Of a stretch of 14,318 nucleotides of DNA, positions 1 through 6,606 are shown one piece after another. The stretch lies in contig DASYXA010000126.1 of the NCBI GenBank assembly GCA_035935465.1, positions 1 through 14,318 of the forward strand, in the 5' to 3' direction. How positions within the stretch are numbered: the stretch's first letter is position 1; each line of letters starts with the position of its first letter. The notes beneath the pieces were generated by a model, which saw nothing but the letters and a program-made list of their open reading frames with translations, was not told where the DNA came from and made no database searches. Made by a program: the position numbers and the translations under genes. Origin of the DNA: UBA4735 sp035935465. GTDB taxonomy: Bacteria; Chloroflexota; Limnocylindria; P2-11E.

Positions 1-80
1 ACATGAGCCTCGACTACCTGACGAAGGGATCAGCTGAGGCGGCCGCGGAGTTGACTTCGCCGATGGCCCTCGCGAGCTAG
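1..80 (+). CDS. C-terminal fragment of an unidentified protein (5'-truncated by window edge)
   Basis: An open frame enters from the left edge and stops with TAG at 78-80. The visible residues from the in-frame ATG at position 3 read MSLDYLTKGSAEAAAELTSP and then five more before the stop. This is too short to assign a family. The next gene begins one base after the stop (GTG at 82), the tight spacing expected of co-transcribed genes, which is the main reason to treat this as a real gene tail. It could also be a chance open frame. Confidence 0.35.
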   Translation, partial: MSLDYLTKGSAEAAAELTSPMALAS

Positions 81-81
81 A

Positions 82-321
82 GTGACCGCGCTGAGGACGA
101 CGCGGTGGTTCGCTTCGTACACCACGTCCCCGGACGTGAACGTGGCGTACGACTCGAGGACGGCTCTACTCGAGATCACATTTCACGACGGTGACGTATA
201 CGCGTACTTCGTCGTGCCCCCGTCCGTGTTCAAGGGCTTAATACGCGCAACATCGCCCGGAGCCTTTTTCCACGAGTACATCGACCGGCAGTTTGGCTAC
301 GAGCTGCGGAGGTCTGGTTAG
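82..321 (+). CDS. KTSC-domain small protein
   Basis: The 79-residue product matches the KTSC domain pattern. An early segment has 'VAYDSRTALLEITFHDGDVYAYFVVP', split here as VAYDSRTALLEITF (about 21-34) and HDGDVYAYFVVP (35-46), then PPSVFKGLI and SPGAFFHEYI towards the C-terminus. KTSC domains are small, often encoded alone or near mobile or toxin-like genes, and have no settled biochemical role. The start is GTG at 82, one base after the previous stop. The 3' end overlaps the convergent ricT gene: TAG at 319-321 shares bases with the ricT TAA at 318-320, leaving no room for a terminator. The family call is fairly secure; the function is unknown. Confidence 0.75.
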   Translation: MTALRTTRWFASYTTSPDVNVAYDSRTALLEITFHDGDVYAYFVVPPSVFKGLIRATSPGAFFHEYIDRQFGYELRRSG

Positions 322-1313
322 CTCGGGCCTCCCGGACGTCCGCCGCGGCGGCGCCCGCCGCGACGGCGACGGCGGCGCGGACCCTGGCCCGGCGCCGGCA
401 CCGGCGTCGCGCGTTCCTGACGGGGGATCTCATCCGAGCCATACGAGCCGACGCCCTTCGTGTGCGCGGGCACCGGATCGAACGTGACGCCGAGCTCCTC
501 CGCGGTCATCGTGGCGCGGCTGCCGTCGACCAGGCCGACGGTGATCGCTTCCTTGGTCATCGACACGCCCTGCACCTGCGCGCAGCCGCCGGTCCCGCAC
601 TGCCCGCTCACGCACGACGGGATGTGGAAGGTGTCGCCGAGCTTCGGCAGCTTGCCCTTCACCTCCTGGTACGTTTCGAGCTCGTAGATGAGGCAGCACT
701 TGAGGCGCCCGCACACGCCGGTGAGCTTGCTCTGGTTCAGCGGCAGGTCCTGGTCTTTCGCCATCCGGATGGAGATGTTCGAGAACTTGTCGAGCCACGA
801 CGAGCAGCACAGCTCGCGGCCGCACGTGCCGACGCCGGTGAGCACCTTCGTCTCGTCGCGCGCCCCGAGCCGGCGGAGCTCGACGCGCGTACCGAACTGC
901 GCGGCGAGCTCGACGCTGTACGGCGCGAGGTCGATGCCGGTCGCCTCGGTCGAGTAGAAGACGACGACGTTCCCGCCGTCGAACTGCCAGTCGGTCCCGA
1001 GGATGTGGACGTCGAGCCCGAGGCGGCGCGCCGTGTCGGCGGCGGCCTGCGTCGACTCCGCCTCGCGCCGCTTGTGCTTCGCGAGCTCGAACTTGTCGGT
1101 GGCCGTCGCCTTGCGCACGACCGTCCCGAGCGGCGGATCGACCTGCACGAGCGGCGAATCCGTCGGCAGGATCTGCACGCGCGCCGCGTCCTGACCGAGC
1201 TCGGTCTGCACGATGACCCACTCGTTCAGCGAAAGCTCCTCGACCGGGCCGGGCTCGAAGAAGTACATCCGGCCGGCGGTCTGGAACCGCGCGCCGACGA
1301 CGATGCGCGTCAT
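318..1313 (-). CDS. ricT: RicT / YaaT-like PSP1-domain protein
   Basis: The 331-residue product is a PSP1-domain protein of the RicT (YaaT) family. In Bacillus, RicT joins RicA and RicF in a [4Fe-4S] and FAD-containing complex that works with RNase Y in mRNA processing and affects competence, biofilm and sporulation. Two family cysteine motifs are visible: CGRELCC (residues 164-170) and CGRLKCC (201-207), the likely iron-sulfur ligands. Three extra cysteines follow at 234, 239 and 244 with even spacing. The C-terminus (about 310-331) is an Arg/Gly-rich basic tail, PRRRRRRGGRRRGGRPGG, which could bind nucleic acid (inference). The ATG at 1313 overlaps the holB stop in TCAT/ATGA form at 1310-1313, so translation is probably coupled to holB, its neighbour in Bacillus as well. 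ricA and ricF are not in the window. Confidence 0.9.
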   Translation of the reverse strand: MTRIVVGARFQTAGRMYFFEPGPVEELSLNEWVIVQTELGQDAARVQILPTDSPLVQVDPPLGTVVRKATATDKFELAKHKRREAESTQAAADTARRLGLDVHILGTDWQFDGGNVVVFYSTEATGIDLAPYSVELAAQFGTRVELRRLGARDETKVLTGVGTCGRELCCSSWLDKFSNISIRMAKDQDLPLNQSKLTGVCGRLKCCLIYELETYQEVKGKLPKLGDTFHIPSCVSGQCGTGGCAQVQGVSMTKEAITVGLVDGSRATMTAEELGVTFDPVPAHTKGVGSYGSDEIPRQERATPVPAPGQGPRRRRRRGGRRRGGRPGGPS

Positions 1314-2332
1314 CCTGCCACCCCGGCCACGTAGGGCAGCTTCAGTGCGAGGAGCTCGAGCATCGCACGCGCGTTCGCGTTCCAGAAGAGATCGCGCCGC
1401 AGCCGCTGCACGAGCAGACTCGCGTCAACGAGCTCGCGCGCACCGGCCGTGGCGGCCATCCGCCCGGTCTCCGCCGCCCGGCCGGGGCGGAGCGGCGCAC
1501 CTTCGAGGCCGCGCGCCGCGACCGCCGCGTCGCGCAGCAGCTCGATCCAGTGATCGAAGCGCACCTCGATCGCCTCCGCCCGCTTGCGCGGGTCGCTCTC
1601 GTCCGCGAGCTTCACCGCCCACTCGAAGCGGTCGGTGAGGCCGCTTCCCACGAGCTTGAAGAGCTCCTTCTCGATGGTCGCGCGCATCGTGCGCTCGCCG
1701 CCCTCGTCCGACGCGAGGCGGATCGCCAGGCCGGGGTGGCCGGCCGCCGCCGCGGCGACGCCGTCGGCATCCTTCACGCCGCGCTCGCGCAGCCCCGCCG
1801 CGATCTCGCCGGTCGCGACCGACCGGAATCGCAGCGGCTGGATCCGCGAGCGGATGGTCTCGAAGAGCGACTCGGGCGAGAGCGTGATGAGCAGCAGGAC
1901 CGCGTGCTTCGGCGGCTCCTCGAGCGTCTTGAGGAGCGCGTCCTGGGCGAAGTCGCTCATCTCGGCCGCGTCATCGATGATCACGACGCGGACGCGGCCT
2001 TCGAGCGGCCGCAGCGCGAGATCTTGCTGCATCGCGCGGATCTGATCGATCTCGATCTTCGTCTTGCTCGCGCTGTCGCGCTCGACGACGAGCACGTCGG
2101 GATGCACGCCGCGTTCGATCTTCACGCAGCTGCGGCAGGTCCCGCACCCGCCGGGCGGCCGCGCCGGGTCGACGCAGTTCAGCGTCTGCGCGAACCAGAT
2201 CGCGGCGGTGCGTTTCCCGATCGAGCGTGGGCCGTACAGGCCGTAGGCGTGCGCGACATCGCCGCGCGACGCGCGTGCGCCGATCCGCTCGAGCAACGCG
2301 CGCTGGCCGATGACTCCCCGCATCGAGGTCAT
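1310..2332 (-). CDS. holB: DNA polymerase III subunit delta' (clamp-loader)
   Basis: The product belongs to the delta' family of the clamp loader that opens the sliding clamp on DNA. An open frame extends further upstream, but the ATG at 2332 is chosen because it overlaps the stop of the upstream glycosyltransferase (ATGA, 2329-2332) and gives the usual N-terminus MTSMRGVIGQRALLERI. The length is then 340 residues. A degenerate P-loop GLYGPRSIGKRT (about 31-42) is followed by a four-cysteine zinc module, C53, C63, C66 and C69 (CGTCRSC at the end). A Walker-B-like VVIIDDAAEMS, then DALLKTLEEPP and SRIQPLRF, follow the family order. Start and stop overlaps on both sides place it in one operon with the glycosyltransferase and ricT. 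An ATG at 2323 is a possible alternative start. Confidence 0.92.
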   Translation of the reverse strand: MTSMRGVIGQRALLERIGARASRGDVAHAYGLYGPRSIGKRTAAIWFAQTLNCVDPARPPGGCGTCRSCVKIERGVHPDVLVVERDSASKTKIEIDQIRAMQQDLALRPLEGRVRVVIIDDAAEMSDFAQDALLKTLEEPPKHAVLLLITLSPESLFETIRSRIQPLRFRSVATGEIAAGLRERGVKDADGVAAAAAGHPGLAIRLASDEGGERTMRATIEKELFKLVGSGLTDRFEWAVKLADESDPRKRAEAIEVRFDHWIELLRDAAVAARGLEGAPLRPGRAAETGRMAATAGARELVDASLLVQRLRRDLFWNANARAMLELLALKLPYVAGVAG

Positions 2333-3429
2333 GCTAGCCGCGCGGACAGGTACACCGCTTCCGTCTTCGCGGCGACGGCCGGCCACGTGTATCGCTCGGC
2401 GACCCGCGTTCGCCCGCTCGCACCCATCGCCGCGGCCCTCGCCGGATCCCGTAGCAGCGCGAGGATCGCGTCGGCGATCGCGCGGGGCTCGTTCGCGGCG
2501 TGCAGGCCGTCGACGCCGTCGCGCACGACCTCGCGCAGCGGCGCGATGTCACCTGCGATCACGGGCCTGCCGGCGCACCACGCCTCGAGGTACGTGTGGC
2601 CGAAGGTCTCGTGATCCGACGGAAGCGCGAAGACCGTGGCCCGCGCGTACGCCTCGGCCTTGCGCGCCTCGCTCACGATCCCCGGCTCGGACCACCGCCC
2701 ATCGGCCAGCGGCGCCGGCCCGAGGAAGCGACGCTGGCCGATGATCACGAAACGCGCGTCCGGCCGCTCGTGCCATACCAGCGGCGCCGCGCCCCGCAGC
2801 GCGTCGTAGCCCTTGTACCGCTCCTTGCGACCGACGAAGAGGATCTCGGCCGGCTCGGGCGCGCGCTCCGGGATCGGCGCGCCGAGGATCGGGCCGACGC
2901 CGGTCGCGAACGCGCGCGTCACGCCATGCGCGCGGTACCACTCGGCCTCCCAGCCGGTGAGTCCGATCACCGCGGCGTCGCGCCGGTAGCGGGCGATGTC
3001 CGCGGGCGCGTCGCCGGAGAACGGCTGGCCCGGATGGACGAGCGGCGTCTCGACGAACGCCGCGCTGGACATCCGCGCCGCGCGCTCGTATGGCGCCGCC
3101 CATTCGCGAGCCAGGCAGTGGACGACGTCGGCGCCGGCGATCGCCGGCCCGAGGCGCGCGGGTCCGATGAGCGACACGGGAAGCGTCCCTTCGATGCGCG
3201 CGGCCGGGCTCGCGATGAACCGGTACGTCAGCCCGGCCTCCTCGACGGTCACGTCGCCGGGCGGCGCTTCGTACACGCGAGCGGGGATCCCCGGGCGGCG
3301 ATGGGCCGGGCGCAGGCCGACGAGGGTCACCTCGTGGCCGCGCTCATGCAGTGCGGCGGCGAGCGCGCGCGCCTGCGCCTCGGAGCCGCCGACCGTCGAG
3401 AGGAGCTTCTTCGCGATGACGACACGCAC
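2329..3429 (-). CDS. GT4-family glycosyltransferase (first of two paralogues)
   Basis: The 366-residue product has the GT-B fold signature of family GT4. The N-terminal acceptor domain begins MRVVIAKKLLSTVGGSEAQA with a GGSE glycine-rich loop. The C-terminal donor domain has FVGRKERYKGY (about 198-208) and the E-x7-E motif HETFGHTYLEAW (E274 and E282), followed by AGRPVIAGDIAPLREVV. GT4 enzymes are retaining transferases using nucleotide sugars; the donor and acceptor cannot be read here. No signal peptide or membrane segment is evident, so it should act at the inner face of the membrane or in the cytosol. The start is GTG at 3429 with no clear Shine-Dalgarno; the stop overlaps holB. It shares several long motifs with the product of 6607-7794 and must be a relative of it. 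Confidence 0.88.
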   Translation of the reverse strand: MRVVIAKKLLSTVGGSEAQARALAAALHERGHEVTLVGLRPAHRRPGIPARVYEAPPGDVTVEEAGLTYRFIASPAARIEGTLPVSLIGPARLGPAIAGADVVHCLAREWAAPYERAARMSSAAFVETPLVHPGQPFSGDAPADIARYRRDAAVIGLTGWEAEWYRAHGVTRAFATGVGPILGAPIPERAPEPAEILFVGRKERYKGYDALRGAAPLVWHERPDARFVIIGQRRFLGPAPLADGRWSEPGIVSEARKAEAYARATVFALPSDHETFGHTYLEAWCAGRPVIAGDIAPLREVVRDGVDGLHAANEPRAIADAILALLRDPARAAAMGASGRTRVAERYTWPAVAAKTEAVYLSARLA

Positions 3430-3712
3430 TGGTGCGGAGGCTAACTACTGCGGCGCACCTCCACTGGACCGCGCCGTCTGAGGGTCGGGCGACGGGTCAG
3501 AGGCCGATAGCTCAGGAACAGGGCGAGCAACGGCATCGTCGATGCTGCCCGTGGCGGTCTCGTCCCTGGCAGTGAAGCGTCGAGCTCACCCCATTGCCAT
3601 ATAGCGTCGTCGCGAGCGCATGTAGGAGGTTATCCGAGCGCAAAAGGTGGCGATCGCTGAAGCAAGTGACGCGCGAGCGGGGGTCCCCACGTGGGGACCC
3701 CCGCGCGGTGAG
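3430..3712. other. Non-coding junction between operon and accessory segment
   Basis: No convincing gene lies between the glycosyltransferase start (3429) and the end of the hydrolase-like gene (3713). Open frames crossing it are not family-like. It contains a segment resembling the first 14 bases of many tRNAs at 3502-3515 (GGCCGATAGCTCAG), a short hairpin around 3531-3547 and, near the hydrolase stop, a perfect palindrome listed separately. No clear promoter for the minus-strand operon could be picked out. Confidence 0.5.
3677..3704. terminator. Perfect 28-bp palindrome, probable stem-loop terminator
   Basis: The two 14-base arms are exact reverse complements centred between 3690 and 3691 (arm begins GCGGGGGTCCCCAC). 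It lies 8 bp beyond the stop of the minus-strand hydrolase-like gene, the usual place for an intrinsic terminator. No T-run follows on the minus strand, so termination without a U-tract, an mRNA-stabilising stem, or protein binding are all possible. Confidence 0.6.
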
Positions 3713-4519
3713 TTAGGTGATCCAGAGCATGTAGTCGGTCTGGGTGAACAGCGGGCTGCTCTGGTCAAGGTCGACATTCGGGTACGGGCTCGAACACGCC
3801 GGACCCGGGTTGCTGTACGGGCAGCCACTGTTCGGGAAGCCCGCCAGCTCGTGAATGCCGTACTGCCACATCGTCAAAGTGAGACCACTGTGGCCGACCG
3901 CGTTGGACCAGTCAGGCCCCGGAGCCGCGCAGTACGTGCAGTCGCGCGCGGACGGATAGGTCGTCCAGAGTCCGTAGCAGGGACGTGTCGCGGCAGCAGC
4001 CGTGAGGACGTTCATCGTCGCCGCGTCGTTCGGACTGGCGTACGCGCCGGAGTAGATCGGCTGCCACGTTCCGTACTTTGGGCTCGTGATGAAACTTGCG
4101 CGGCAGGCATCCCACCAGCCGTTCCAGTAATCTGCGCTCAACGACACACTTTCTACGTCCAGGTGCAGGTACACCGCGTGATTCGACGTTGGCGGAAGAT
4201 CCACTCGTCCCGCGTTGATCGCCGTCTGGATGTCGGTTGTCGCCGCCTGAGCCGCTGCCCCGCCCTGTGCGTACGTGCCGCTGTGATTACCGGGTGAGCT
4301 AACTGGTACGAGGAAGTAGAAGCCGACGGCCGCCAGCGCGTCGGTCTCGCTGCGCATGCCGCCTGAGGTTCCGCCGCCATATCGTCCAGGACCCTGACCG
4401 AAATAGCGCCCGTAGAACTTCAGTGTCGCAGGCCACTTGTTGACGACCTGCTGCGCGAGAGTGGGTGACCCAGAGTCAGCACCCGCGACCGAATCGCAGC
4501 CCCAAAGACCCGTAGCCAT
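3713..4519 (-). CDS. Glycoside-hydrolase-like TIM-barrel protein (GH25 / DUF1906-like)
   Basis: The 268-residue product looks like a glycoside-hydrolase-like TIM barrel of the kind annotated as DUF1906/Rv2525c-like or GH25-like. Visible landmarks are an early strand with Asp (LWGCDS, D9), a strand KFYGRYFGQG, LAAVGFYFLVPV, a YLHLDVES strand with D121 and E123 in the D-x-E layout of GH25 catalytic residues, and a late MWQYG (217-221) followed by NVDLDQ (248-253), as in GH25-type barrels. There is no signal peptide or membrane segment, so the site of action is unclear; seven cysteines are unusual for a cytosolic enzyme. The start is firm: AAGGAGG (complement of 4525-4531) sits 5 nt upstream of the ATG. 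Base composition is visibly less GC-rich than the flanking operons, which fits acquired DNA. Cell-wall or glycan hydrolysis is inferred, not shown. Confidence 0.68.
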   Translation of the reverse strand: MATGLWGCDSVAGADSGSPTLAQQVVNKWPATLKFYGRYFGQGPGRYGGGTSGGMRSETDALAAVGFYFLVPVSSPGNHSGTYAQGGAAAQAATTDIQTAINAGRVDLPPTSNHAVYLHLDVESVSLSADYWNGWWDACRASFITSPKYGTWQPIYSGAYASPNDAATMNVLTAAAATRPCYGLWTTYPSARDCTYCAAPGPDWSNAVGHSGLTLTMWQYGIHELAGFPNSGCPYSNPGPACSSPYPNVDLDQSSPLFTQTDYMLWIT

Positions 4520-4824
4520 GTCCGCCTCCTTGGCTCGCGTTCAGCGAGCGCTGTAACTAGGCGCGTTGATCCACGCGGGCGGAAGCCGTCCGTTACGTCA
4601 GCCTGTCCATCGCGACGGCCGTCCACCGGAACGGGCGAGCTGTCGCGCTGTCGGCTCCGTCGACATCGAGCCGTCGACGGTCGTGTCTGTCCGCTGCGCC
4701 GTAACGGATCGCCGTGTCCGTCTGACCGGCTGTCCCGTTGCGCAGGTACGAAAGTCATGTCGCCGTCGCGCGCGATACGTCGTAGACCGCGTCATGTGCA
4801 ACTTGACCGAGCGGCTACTCAGAG
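4520..4824. other. Non-coding gap upstream of two diverging genes
   Basis: This 305-bp stretch separates the divergent hydrolase-like gene and the LuxR-type gene, so it should hold both promoters. It begins with the Shine-Dalgarno of the hydrolase-like gene (4525-4531), with a small hairpin just beyond (GCTCGC 4533-4538 pairing with GCGAGC 4544-4549). The rest is rich in short CCGTC/GTCCG-type words, including TCCGTTACG near 4591 and its reverse complement CGTAACGGA near 4701. No clear -35/-10 pair was recognised, and open frames through it show no family resemblance. Confidence 0.45.
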
Positions 4825-5073
4825 GTGACGGATCGAAGAGGGCTTACGTCCCAGCAGCGCCGCGTGCTTCGTGGCGTGGCTACCGGACACTCGACGAAGC
4901 AGATCGCCGCGGACTTACAACTCACCGAACGGACCGTGAAGTGGCACATGGCGCGGATCTTCGAGCGCCTCGGCGCGGCGAACCGAGCCGAGGCCGTTGC
5001 GATTGCGATTCGGCGCGGCGACCTCAACGGATCGCCGTCGGAGAGCGGCGGAACGAACAGACTCGAAACGTAG
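4825..5073 (+). CDS. Single-domain LuxR-type HTH regulator
   Basis: The 82-residue product is almost entirely a LuxR/GerE-type DNA-binding domain: LTSQQRRVLRGVATGHSTKQ (7-26), then IAADLQLTERTVKWHMARIF with the recognition helix, and LGAANRAEAVAIAIRRG. No receiver or ligand-binding domain precedes it. The same region read in other frames gives no upstream half, so this is either a true stand-alone regulator like GerE or the surviving tail of a longer regulator. The GTG at 4825 leaves eight residues before the domain, but no good ribosome-binding site is seen, so the start is uncertain. It lies alone on the plus strand between two minus-strand genes, and its targets cannot be told from the sequence. 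Confidence 0.72.
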   Translation: MTDRRGLTSQQRRVLRGVATGHSTKQIAADLQLTERTVKWHMARIFERLGAANRAEAVAIAIRRGDLNGSPSESGGTNRLET

Positions 5074-5209
5074 GCAACCGAGCGCAGCAGCGACTCCATC
5101 AGGTGCCTCTGCCACCTGTGGCGCACGAAGCATCTCGCGATGAGGCCCTCGGCCATCGCCTGACCGTCGCTGGAAGTCACGCGGACGCAGATTGTCCGGA
5201 GCTTCGGCG

Positions 5210-6472
5210 TCAGATGCGGTACTGCGGGATGTAGCCGCGAAGCACCCGGTCGACGGCGTAGTAGACCGTAGCCAGCGCCACAGCAACGACCAGTAGCTGG
5301 ACGAGCGTCGCTAGGTCCATCGTCGCGACGTTGTATGCGCGATAGCTCGCTTCGCCTGAACCGACCGGAATCAACGCGCGGACACCGATCAGATGCATGA
5401 GCGTGTACAGCACCATCCGCGGGCCGTCGAATGTCGCCACGGTGGCGGTAAGGAGGACCAGCGCAGGAGCCAACAGGAAAGCGAACCGATCAAAGTCACC
5501 ACCGCCGATCGGGGCGAGGGCCAAGGACACCGCCAGGTAATAGATCCACTCTGGGTGCTCGCGCAGGAACGCGAGGGAGCGTCGCGGATGCAGCAGCGGC
5601 ACGGCGAAGAACATGCCGAGGGTGAGTGGCGGCGCCGCGAGAAACCGCCAGAAGCGTGCGTCTGCGTTCTGCGTGAACCAGCCCCAATTCCGCATCACGT
5701 CGTCGAACATGCTGAACCCATTCGCGGCTGGGATCGGGGGCCAGCGGTGGACCCACAGCAAAGTCGCTACCGCGGGCAGAGCGAGCACGGTCGCCTGACG
5801 CGCAGCGCCTACGAGGCCAGCACGCCGTTGAGCGAGGAACGGTAGAGGCGCGAGTACCAACAGATTCTCTCTGGCGAGTACTCCCAGCATCAGGACGGCC
5901 ATGAATGCGATGCTGATCCCCGTCGCGGCTGCCCAAAGGAGCGCACCCGAGAACGCGGATCCGACCCCATCGACCAACACCGGGTAGTACTCCGCCAGGC
6001 GAACACCCGCGGGAAGAACCGCCCACCAAACGACGAGCAGCAGAGCAGTACGCGAACGGATCGCGTAGTGCGCCATCAGTCCGTAAAGGGCAACGGCGGC
6101 GACAACGTATCCCAAGACGTTGAGCACAAGGAACCCGAGCCGATATGAAGCGCCCGACCACGCGACCAGCGCCGCGGGAAGGACGCGGAATACGTAGGGT
6201 GAAAGTATGTCGAAGCGTTCACCGGTTCGGAACGTCCTGGCCATCGCGCCGTAACTCTGACCGTCGAGGAATCCGAACCCCGAGTTGAACTCGAGCGCTG
6301 GAGTGATCGGCCGGAGCAGCGTGGCGACCGCGAGAACGGCGATGCCGGCGGCGAGCATACCGATCATGAGCGAGCGGGTCGTGCCCTTTGGTGTCACGCG
6401 CGGCACTCGCGCACGCAAGGACCGACCAGACGGGGCCGGAGATCGAGGCCGCACTCCACTTCTCTCCGCCAT
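5210..6472 (-). CDS. Multi-pass membrane protein, GT-C-like glycosyltransferase candidate
   Basis: The product is about 420 residues with a basic, disordered N-terminus (MAERSGVRPRSPAPSGRSLR) followed by roughly ten to twelve hydrophobic segments, starting with SLMIGMLAAGIAVLAVATLL. After the first segment an extracytoplasmic loop carries FLDGQSYGAMARTF, then SPYVFRVLPAALVAW. An acidic residue in the first loop followed by a PxxxR-type segment is common in GT-C polyprenyl-phosphate-sugar transferases, and the later VLAREN also resembles such proteins. No family could be named firmly. The ATG at 6472 is used; a TTG three codons upstream (6481) is also possible, and neither has a clear ribosome-binding site. 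Its position between two GT4 genes supports a role in surface glycan assembly (inference). It may instead be an uncharacterised integral membrane protein. Confidence 0.7.
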   Translation of the reverse strand: MAERSGVRPRSPAPSGRSLRARVPRVTPKGTTRSLMIGMLAAGIAVLAVATLLRPITPALEFNSGFGFLDGQSYGAMARTFRTGERFDILSPYVFRVLPAALVAWSGASYRLGFLVLNVLGYVVAAVALYGLMAHYAIRSRTALLLVVWWAVLPAGVRLAEYYPVLVDGVGSAFSGALLWAAATGISIAFMAVLMLGVLARENLLVLAPLPFLAQRRAGLVGAARQATVLALPAVATLLWVHRWPPIPAANGFSMFDDVMRNWGWFTQNADARFWRFLAAPPLTLGMFFAVPLLHPRRSLAFLREHPEWIYYLAVSLALAPIGGGDFDRFAFLLAPALVLLTATVATFDGPRMVLYTLMHLIGVRALIPVGSGEASYRAYNVATMDLATLVQLLVVAVALATVYYAVDRVLRGYIPQYRI

Positions 6473-6572
6473 CAGTGACAACGGTGGCCATAGTCGCGCG
6501 TCCTAGCCGCAGTCGCTGAGCGAGGCCGCCATCGGCGATGGCTCATTCTCACCGGCCGCAGACGTGAACTCC

Positions 6573-6589
6573 GCGAGCCTTGCGCTCGC
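6573..6589 (-). terminator. Short hairpin after the second glycosyltransferase gene
   Basis: GCGAGC (6573-6578) and GCTCGC (6584-6589) form a 6-bp stem with a 5-nt loop, about 18 bp beyond the stop of the minus-strand gene ending at 6607. No T-run follows, so terminator function is only a guess; short GC stems arise easily in DNA of this composition. Confidence 0.25.
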
Positions 6590-6606
6590 TGCGTCCGGTT
6601 CACAGC

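Noticed and set aside
2333..2386. Extended N-terminus for holB (18 more residues)
   Set aside because: It would run back into the glycosyltransferase gene, and the ATG at 2332 forms an ATGA overlap and gives the normal family N-terminus.
1550..2614. 354-residue plus-strand open frame opposite holB
   Set aside because: It is antisense to holB and lacks recognisable motifs; it crosses the holB/glycosyltransferase junction.
3620..3640. AGGAGGTTATCCG, whose complement resembles the 3' end of 16S rRNA
   Set aside because: The match is short and imperfect, with no other rRNA sequence nearby; chance or an isolated ribosome-binding-like word is more likely.
4566..5234. 222-residue plus-strand frame across the LuxR-type gene
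   Set aside because: It is an out-of-frame reading of the clear HTH domain with no family resemblance, rich in Arg as expected for a shadow frame.
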